Assembly: GCA_947564735.1 (NCBI GenBank)
Contig: CANOEC010000038.1
Span: 1-37,065 of the forward strand
Length of the DNA: 37,065 bases
Source of the DNA: an uncultured Lachnospiraceae bacterium
Lineage (GTDB): Bacteria; Bacillota; Clostridia; Lachnospirales; Lachnospiraceae
Reading direction: 5' to 3'
Positions 32,381-37,065 of the stretch are shown here, one piece after another. The notes beneath the pieces were generated by a model, which saw only the letters and a list, made by a program, of their open reading frames with translations, did not search any database and was not told the origin of the DNA. Position 1 is the stretch's first letter. Every line of letters starts with the position of its first letter. Both the position numbers and the translations under genes were made by a program.

Positions 32381-34123
32381 TTAAATCCCCCATTTCTGAC
32401 TGACCATCTGCAAGTTTATCATATGGGCAAAAATCCCGTCTTTATTCGTCAGTTCTTTTGGTGTTCCCTGCTCCGCCACAGTTCCATCCTTTAATACAAC
32501 CACCTTATTAGCGCCGCTTACAGTACGCATACGGTGTGCAATGACAAGAACCGTCTTATCCTCTATCAGCCTTGAAAGGGCTGTCTGAATCAATGTTTCG
32601 TTATCCACGTCAAGGCTTGCTGTCGCCTCATCAAGCAGGATAATCGGAGCATTTTTCAGAAATGCCCTTGCGATGGAAATGCGCTGCCTTTCCCCGCCGG
32701 AAAGCTCACATCCGTTTTCCCCAATCATGCTGTGGTATCCGTCTGGAAGTTTTGCAGCAAATTCCTCGCAGTTTGCAAGCCTCGCCGCTGCAATGACTTC
32801 TTCATCGCCAGCATCCTTCCTGCCAATCCGGATATTTTCCATGATTGTATTATTAAACAGCGTTACATCCTGAAACACAATTGAATACAAAGATAAAAGC
32901 GTTTCCGGTTCAATCTTTGATATGTCCATACCGCCAACCGTTATTTTTCCCCTGTCAATGTCCCAAAACCTTGCCGCAAGCCTTGATACCGTTGTTTTAC
33001 CGCCGCCGGAGGGACCAACCAGCGCCGTGACCTCTCCCTGCTTTGCTGAGAACGAAACATCTTTCAGAACCGTTTCCCTGCTGTTATAAGAAAATCCCAC
33101 ATGGTCAAACACGATATCATACCCTTGATTGGTCAGATTGTCGCTCCCCGTCTGTACCGGGTGGTCAAGTATCTCATTCATACGGTTAATGTTTGTCTTG
33201 GTGGAAATGACCGCCGCAAGGTTCTGTAATGCTCCCTCAAGCGGTGCATACAGCCTAGAAGCCACCAGAAGGAACATGAAAAACAGCGGGATTCCGATTT
33301 CGCCTTTTATCAACAATATAGAACCCACAAGGACAACCGTGGCAATACCAAATTTCAATATCAACGTGGAGGACACCACAAAGAGGGCTGTGGCAAGTTC
33401 TGTTACAATGTGTCTCCTTTCCGCATGGTCAATTTTCGCGCCAAGCCCCTTAAGATACGTTTTTTCAGCGTTGTTTGCCTTCAAATCCTGCAGGCATTCG
33501 ATACACTCCTGCACCCCTTTTTCCAAAGCGATATTTGCCTCCATTTCCCTGTTTTTAAAATACTCCTGTATCCGGGAAGAAAACAGAGTAATGGCAAATG
33601 CCACCGGCAGAACCCAGATTGCCGCAAGCGCCATGCGCCAGTCATAAAAGAAAAGGCATACCGCAATCAATGTTGTGGAAATCATAGAGCCGACAAGGGA
33701 GGGGACAAAATGGGAAAATGCAGTTTCAAGCGTCGCACAGTCACCCATAATGGAAGCTGTCAGGTCAGCAAGGTCTTTCTTCCCAAAGAATGACAGCGGG
33801 ATTTTCCGCAGGCTCTCAGCAAGGGAAATCCGCCTCACCCCGCTTTCCACATAAGTCGCAAGGTATGTATCATTATACTGAAACCATGTGGCAGTAAAAA
33901 TAAACGCCAGACAAAACAAAACCCCTGTCACATAAAAAGTTATTTTTCCGCTGCCCGCGCCGCCGTCCATCATATCCATGACAAACTGGTATAAAAGACC
34001 GACAGGCAGCATAAATGATATATCCTGCACCACACAGGCAAGACAGCCCTTTACCAAATCCTTTGCCCCCTGCCTCGATAATGCAAAACGCCTCTGTAGC
34101 TTCACATTCAAAGAATTTATCAT
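32381..34123 (-). CDS. ABC exporter half-transporter, subunit B
   Basis: The 580-aa protein has an N-terminal six-helix membrane domain (about 20-320) and a C-terminal ATPase. Walker A is GPSGGGKTT (about residue 372), the signature LSGGERQRISIARA is about residue 475, and Walker B is IILLDEATASLD. It is the typical homologous partner of the gene just upstream, whose stop is 4 nt before this ATG; AAGGAGG for it lies inside the upstream gene. The pair would be a heterodimeric exporter. Neighbouring iron-type genes and operators point to the IrtAB/YbtPQ group or a metal/siderophore function, but substrate cannot be read directly. Confidence 0.88.
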   Translation of the reverse strand: MINSLNVKLQRRFALSRQGAKDLVKGCLACVVQDISFMLPVGLLYQFVMDMMDGGAGSGKITFYVTGVLFCLAFIFTATWFQYNDTYLATYVESGVRRISLAESLRKIPLSFFGKKDLADLTASIMGDCATLETAFSHFVPSLVGSMISTTLIAVCLFFYDWRMALAAIWVLPVAFAITLFSSRIQEYFKNREMEANIALEKGVQECIECLQDLKANNAEKTYLKGLGAKIDHAERRHIVTELATALFVVSSTLILKFGIATVVLVGSILLIKGEIGIPLFFMFLLVASRLYAPLEGALQNLAAVISTKTNINRMNEILDHPVQTGSDNLTNQGYDIVFDHVGFSYNSRETVLKDVSFSAKQGEVTALVGPSGGGKTTVSRLAARFWDIDRGKITVGGMDISKIEPETLLSLYSIVFQDVTLFNNTIMENIRIGRKDAGDEEVIAAARLANCEEFAAKLPDGYHSMIGENGCELSGGERQRISIARAFLKNAPIILLDEATASLDVDNETLIQTALSRLIEDKTVLVIAHRMRTVSGANKVVVLKDGTVAEQGTPKELTNKDGIFAHMINLQMVSQKWGI

Positions 34124-34127
34124 TTCT

Positions 34128-35924
34128 TTAAGCCTCCTTTGCTATCTTCCATTCTGCAGATTCCATATAACTTTTCCACATGTGGCTGAATATACCGCTT
34201 CTCCTAAGCAGCCCGGCATGTGTCCCGCTTTCCGCAATCCTGCCGTCTTCCAATACATAAATACAATCTGCCCCTGTGACCGAAGAAAGCCTGTGTGCAA
34301 TCATAATGACGGTTTTCCCTTTAGAAAGTGCGGATAGCGCTTCCTGCACACGCACTTCATTATCCGGATCGGCAAATGCAGTCGCTTCATCCAAGATAAG
34401 GATGGGCGCATTTTTTAAGACAGCCCTTGCAATAGCGATTCTCTGCTGCTCCCCGCCGGAAAGGTACACACCGTTCGCGCCTACCACCGTGTCAATCCCA
34501 TCCGGCAGTTTTTCTATAATGTCCATACACTGTGCCGCTTTTAATGCCGCCATGACCTCTGTACGGTCTGCCCCCGGTTTTGCCATGCGCACATTTTCCA
34601 GTATGGACGCCTTGATTAAGCGACTGTTCTGGAATACAAAAGAAACCGTATTCATCAAAGTTTCTTTGGGAATATCCCGTATATCGGTGTTCCCTATCAG
34701 GATACGCCCCTGTTGTGGGTCAAAAAACCTTGTCACAATATTCGCAAGGGTAGTCTTTCCGCCGCCGGAAGGTCCCACCAATGCAACCGTCTGCCCCTGC
34801 ATAACTTTCATGGAGATATCATCTAACGCATTTTTCCTACGGATTTCATACTCTGAAGAATCCGCATTGTCATAGCTGTAACTTACATGCTCCAGCGTAA
34901 CAGAATAATCATCGGGTGTTCCCGGCTTGCCGCTTTCTTCAAGCGGTTTTTCATTTAGTACGCTGTCAATCCTGCTGATTGCATCGTTTACAATCATTGC
35001 GTCCTCGCTCATAAACATAATCTTTGTCAGCGTGGTGGCGATGACCGGAGTAATCACAATGTAAAAAATAAGATTTAACAATAGTTCATTGGTTACGCCA
35101 TTTTGTGTAAGGAGAATGCCCCCGGCTATCAAAAAAGCAAATACCCCGTTGACCGCTGTTGTATAGCACAGCATTGGCATACGCAGGGCTTTTGTATAGG
35201 CAATCACCCATTTCTCATAATTGTCAATCGCTGCTTTGAACCGTTTAAAAGAAAACACCGTCTGCCCAAATGTTTTCACAACGGGTACGCCCCTGACATA
35301 TTCCACCGCCTCATTTGACATATCCGCAAGGGCGTTCTGGTATTCCTTCATCTTTTCCTCCATACCCCTGCCCGTCATTTTCATCATAATCAAAAATCCA
35401 AGCACGACAGGAACAAGGCTTAAAAGTCCTAAGCGCCAGTCAAAGGTAAGCAGCAGGAACAATAACCCTATGGGAGTAGCGATTGCCCCTGCCTTGTCAG
35501 GCAGTCTGTGGGCAAGATAAGTTTCCGTGGCGGAACTGGAATCATTTACGATTTTACGAAGTTTCCCGCTTCCGTATTTCTCTACAATCCCTAATGGCAA
35601 CTTGGCTATATGCCGCATCAGCTCTTTGCGTATGTTAGAGGCAATCCGAAATGCCCCAAGATGGGAACACATCAACCCTGCTATATAGACAATCACGGAT
35701 AGAATCGCAAACAATACCGCCATCCAGCCGAAATGTGTAATCCCCTGTGCCGATGAAAAATCCGGCGCCGCCTCCAATACGTCATGGACAATGCGCCAGA
35801 TGTACCAGAATGGAACAAGCGCCAGCAGGGAACTTGCCGCAGAAAGCACCCATGAGAGATAGGTCAGGATTTTATGCCCTCCGGCATAACCCATCAACCT
35901 TGATAAATTAGTCTGTTTTTTCAA
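34128..35924 (-). CDS. ABC exporter half-transporter, subunit A
   Basis: The 598-aa protein has a six-helix membrane domain and a complete ATPase: Walker A GPSGGGKTT, signature LSGGEQQRIAIARA, and Walker B LILDEATAFADPDNE. The FADPDNE D-loop is frequent in iron-regulated exporter pairs, as I recall. The start is TTG at 35924, with an ideal GGAGG eight bases upstream; a family-like MKKQTNLSRLMGYAGGH supports it. It is followed by the second subunit and preceded by a DtxR-like palindrome (36000-36015), so it is likely induced by metal shortage. Confidence 0.9.
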   Translation of the reverse strand: MKKQTNLSRLMGYAGGHKILTYLSWVLSAASSLLALVPFWYIWRIVHDVLEAAPDFSSAQGITHFGWMAVLFAILSVIVYIAGLMCSHLGAFRIASNIRKELMRHIAKLPLGIVEKYGSGKLRKIVNDSSSATETYLAHRLPDKAGAIATPIGLLFLLLTFDWRLGLLSLVPVVLGFLIMMKMTGRGMEEKMKEYQNALADMSNEAVEYVRGVPVVKTFGQTVFSFKRFKAAIDNYEKWVIAYTKALRMPMLCYTTAVNGVFAFLIAGGILLTQNGVTNELLLNLIFYIVITPVIATTLTKIMFMSEDAMIVNDAISRIDSVLNEKPLEESGKPGTPDDYSVTLEHVSYSYDNADSSEYEIRRKNALDDISMKVMQGQTVALVGPSGGGKTTLANIVTRFFDPQQGRILIGNTDIRDIPKETLMNTVSFVFQNSRLIKASILENVRMAKPGADRTEVMAALKAAQCMDIIEKLPDGIDTVVGANGVYLSGGEQQRIAIARAVLKNAPILILDEATAFADPDNEVRVQEALSALSKGKTVIMIAHRLSSVTGADCIYVLEDGRIAESGTHAGLLRRSGIFSHMWKSYMESAEWKIAKEA

Positions 35925-35999
35925 TGATAAGACCTCCTTAGATTGTTTGATTTATAAAGAAAAAAATACCAAATATATCCTTTTACATGGCGTATGTAA

Positions 36000-36015
36000 G
36001 TTAGTCATAACTAAC
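36000..36015. promoter_or_regulatory. DtxR-like operator before the ABC genes
   Basis: The perfect palindrome GTTAGTCATAACTAAC lies 76 bp before the ABC start codon. Its arms resemble the TTAG...CTAA arms of DtxR/IdeR-type iron-regulator boxes, and a sister site occurs at 36671-36686. The regulator gene is not in the window. Confidence 0.6.
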
Positions 36016-36094
36016 ATTTATTTAAAAAAAATTTGCGATTCCTAATCGAAAGTACGCTTCCAGAACTTTTGATTGTCATAAATGATAGGATGAA

Positions 36095-36646
36095 TCAAGC
36101 GGCTACCGTAAGCCTCTCAATCGAAAATCCCTTTAACCATTGCGCATAATAAACGTCTGCACATTTTTTAAAAATCTGGAATTTTTTCTGCGCCTGTTCT
36201 ACATCACCATATACTTTCCAGCAGCCAATACATTTGAAGTTTCCTGCCTTATTTTCAATAAATCCCTGTACATCCTCCGGCGGATAGCCGAGAAAAAGCC
36301 CGATTTCATGTGGAAATGACTTTTCTTCCCTTAATTTTTTCGCCAAATATACTACGCACTGTTCCGCTCTGCCACATGGATACCCCATTTCTTCCAATAT
36401 CCTGCTGGTATGGCTGTCCGCAAAATCCCTTTCCAGTTTTGACGGACGGTACACATAAATCAAAACCCTGCCGTCAGCTTTCCGCATGGGTATTACTCGC
36501 AGGCCTTTTACCGCCAAAGTACGGTTGAGCCTGCGTATCTCATCCATAAGCCTAGTTCCCTGCGTGCATTTTGTAGTGAACAGACTCCCTGTTTTTAACC
36601 CTGCCAAAGTAGGGGCACAATATAAAACCAATGATTCTTCCGACAT
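36095..36646 (-). CDS. DUF3793 family protein
   Basis: The 183-aa protein matches the DUF3793 family of Clostridia: LVLYCAPTLAGLKTGSLF at the start, VLIYVYRPSKLERDF, GYPCGRAEQCVVYLAKKL, and EIGLFLGYPPEDVQGFI with KCIGCWKVYGD. Function unknown, but it recurs beside iron-transport genes, Feo, flavodoxin and metal-binding proteins. GGGAGGG precedes the ATG. A DtxR-like site and TTGACA (36701-36706) lie upstream. The conserved cysteines (CYGC-like KCIGCW) suggest metal or redox chemistry. Confidence 0.85.
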   Translation of the reverse strand: MSEESLVLYCAPTLAGLKTGSLFTTKCTQGTRLMDEIRRLNRTLAVKGLRVIPMRKADGRVLIYVYRPSKLERDFADSHTSRILEEMGYPCGRAEQCVVYLAKKLREEKSFPHEIGLFLGYPPEDVQGFIENKAGNFKCIGCWKVYGDVEQAQKKFQIFKKCADVYYAQWLKGFSIERLTVAA

Positions 36647-36670
36647 TTTCTGTCCCTCCCAGATTATTAA

Positions 36671-36686
36671 GTTAGTTGCAGCTAAC
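36671..36686. promoter_or_regulatory. DtxR-like operator before DUF3793
   Basis: GTTAGTTGCAGCTAAC, a 16-bp palindrome with one central mismatch pair, sits 25 bp before the DUF3793 start and 14 bp after a TTGACA -35-like box. It shares arms, length and orientation with the site at 36000-36015, a good sign of common control. Confidence 0.6.
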
Positions 36687-36732
36687 CCTTATTTATAAAA
36701 TGTCAATACCTTTTGAAAGAAAAACTTATTCC

Positions 36733-37002
36733 TCACCGGCGCATGGATTTCAGCCGCCCTCTCAGGCTTTTCACTGCCTCATAGGGCTCACTGTCCACCG
36801 CCTCGGCTCTGTAACCAGTCTTTGCCACTACATCTTTCAGTTCCTGTTCCGGGATATCCTGCTCTGCAATGATGACCGTCTGTTTCTTTGTGTGCGAGCT
36901 TGTTACCTTTTTTACCCGGAATGCATTTCTCACAGCCTCATTGATATGCGCCTCGCACATCCCGCATGCCATTCCCTCTATGCAGACTGTTATTTTCACC
37001 AT
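36733..37002 (-). CDS. heavy-metal-associated (HMA) domain protein, CopZ-like
   Basis: The 89-aa protein begins with an HMA fold: IEGMACGMCEAHINEAVRNA contains the GMxCxxC metal-binding motif, and the later strands (TVIIAEQDIPEQELKDVV, KTGYRAE) fit. The basic tail RGRLKSMRR is an addition. AAAGGAGA lies 8 nt before the ATG. It is the first gene of the leftward iron-type cluster (HMA, DUF3793, ABC, ABC). It could carry copper, iron or another soft metal; the cluster points to iron metabolism by inference. Confidence 0.87.
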   Translation of the reverse strand: MVKITVCIEGMACGMCEAHINEAVRNAFRVKKVTSSHTKKQTVIIAEQDIPEQELKDVVAKTGYRAEAVDSEPYEAVKSLRGRLKSMRR

Positions 37003-37065
37003 AAAGCGTTCTCCTTTCTACTACAATATATTTATGGTTAATACCCCTTACAGCCAGTAAGGAAT

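Overview
The window looks like a mid-GC Clostridia chromosome, most probably Lachnospiraceae. The reasons are strong AGGAGG ribosome-binding sites, an OmpR-type and an Agr/LytTR-type two-component system, a DUF3793/HMA/ABC iron-type cluster, TnpV and MobA/MobL remnants, and InlB-repeat surface proteins. I see no rRNA or tRNA gene, no CRISPR array and no intact transposase. Most genes lie on the minus strand in short operons, many with 1-4 nt start/stop overlaps.

Region 1 (1-5.9 kb): CTTCG mini-hairpins, a histidine kinase/response regulator pair, a candidate 41-aa holin-like toxin, then an argC - serine hydrolase - GNAT operon divergent from a glycerate kinase. Region 2 (5.9-10.7 kb): a tightly coupled operon encoding a PLD-nuclease/SF2-helicase/DUF3427-type protein resembling the type IV modification-dependent enzyme SauUSI, a NUDIX hydrolase and a membrane-anchored proline-iminopeptidase-like hydrolase. 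It is preceded by a promoter and a structured leader. This is the best defence candidate here.

Region 3 (10.7-15.6 kb): a MarR - FMN-split-barrel - flavoredoxin operon, an orphan structured element ending in a textbook terminator, an XRE/GyrI regulator, a methyltransferase and two GNAT genes. Region 4 (15.6-19.7 kb): a KAP-like P-loop ATPase split in two reading frames at a G run, two small membrane proteins, a nucleotidyltransferase resembling ANT/AadA, and several gene remnants (GNAT, winged helix, TnpV). Region 5 (19.7-23 kb): a LysR gene divergent from a small ORF and a YcjY/dienelactone-type hydrolase, then a tocopherol-cyclase-like gene.

Region 6 (23-32.2 kb) is a decaying surface-protein locus. 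A large secreted, membrane-anchored InlB-repeat protein (about 1,470 aa if restored) carries frameshifts, one in-frame amber codon and a 2.1-kb mobilizable-element remnant. Removing that remnant together with one copy of a 5-bp direct repeat restores the reading frame exactly. The Agr-like regulators beside it are also broken (amber codon, frameshift, truncation). Region 7 (32.2-37 kb): a heterodimeric ABC exporter, a DUF3793 protein and an HMA-domain protein, with two GTTAG-N6-CTAAC palindromes that look like DtxR-family (iron) operators. Tandem CTTCG hairpins after the ABC genes act as a terminator.
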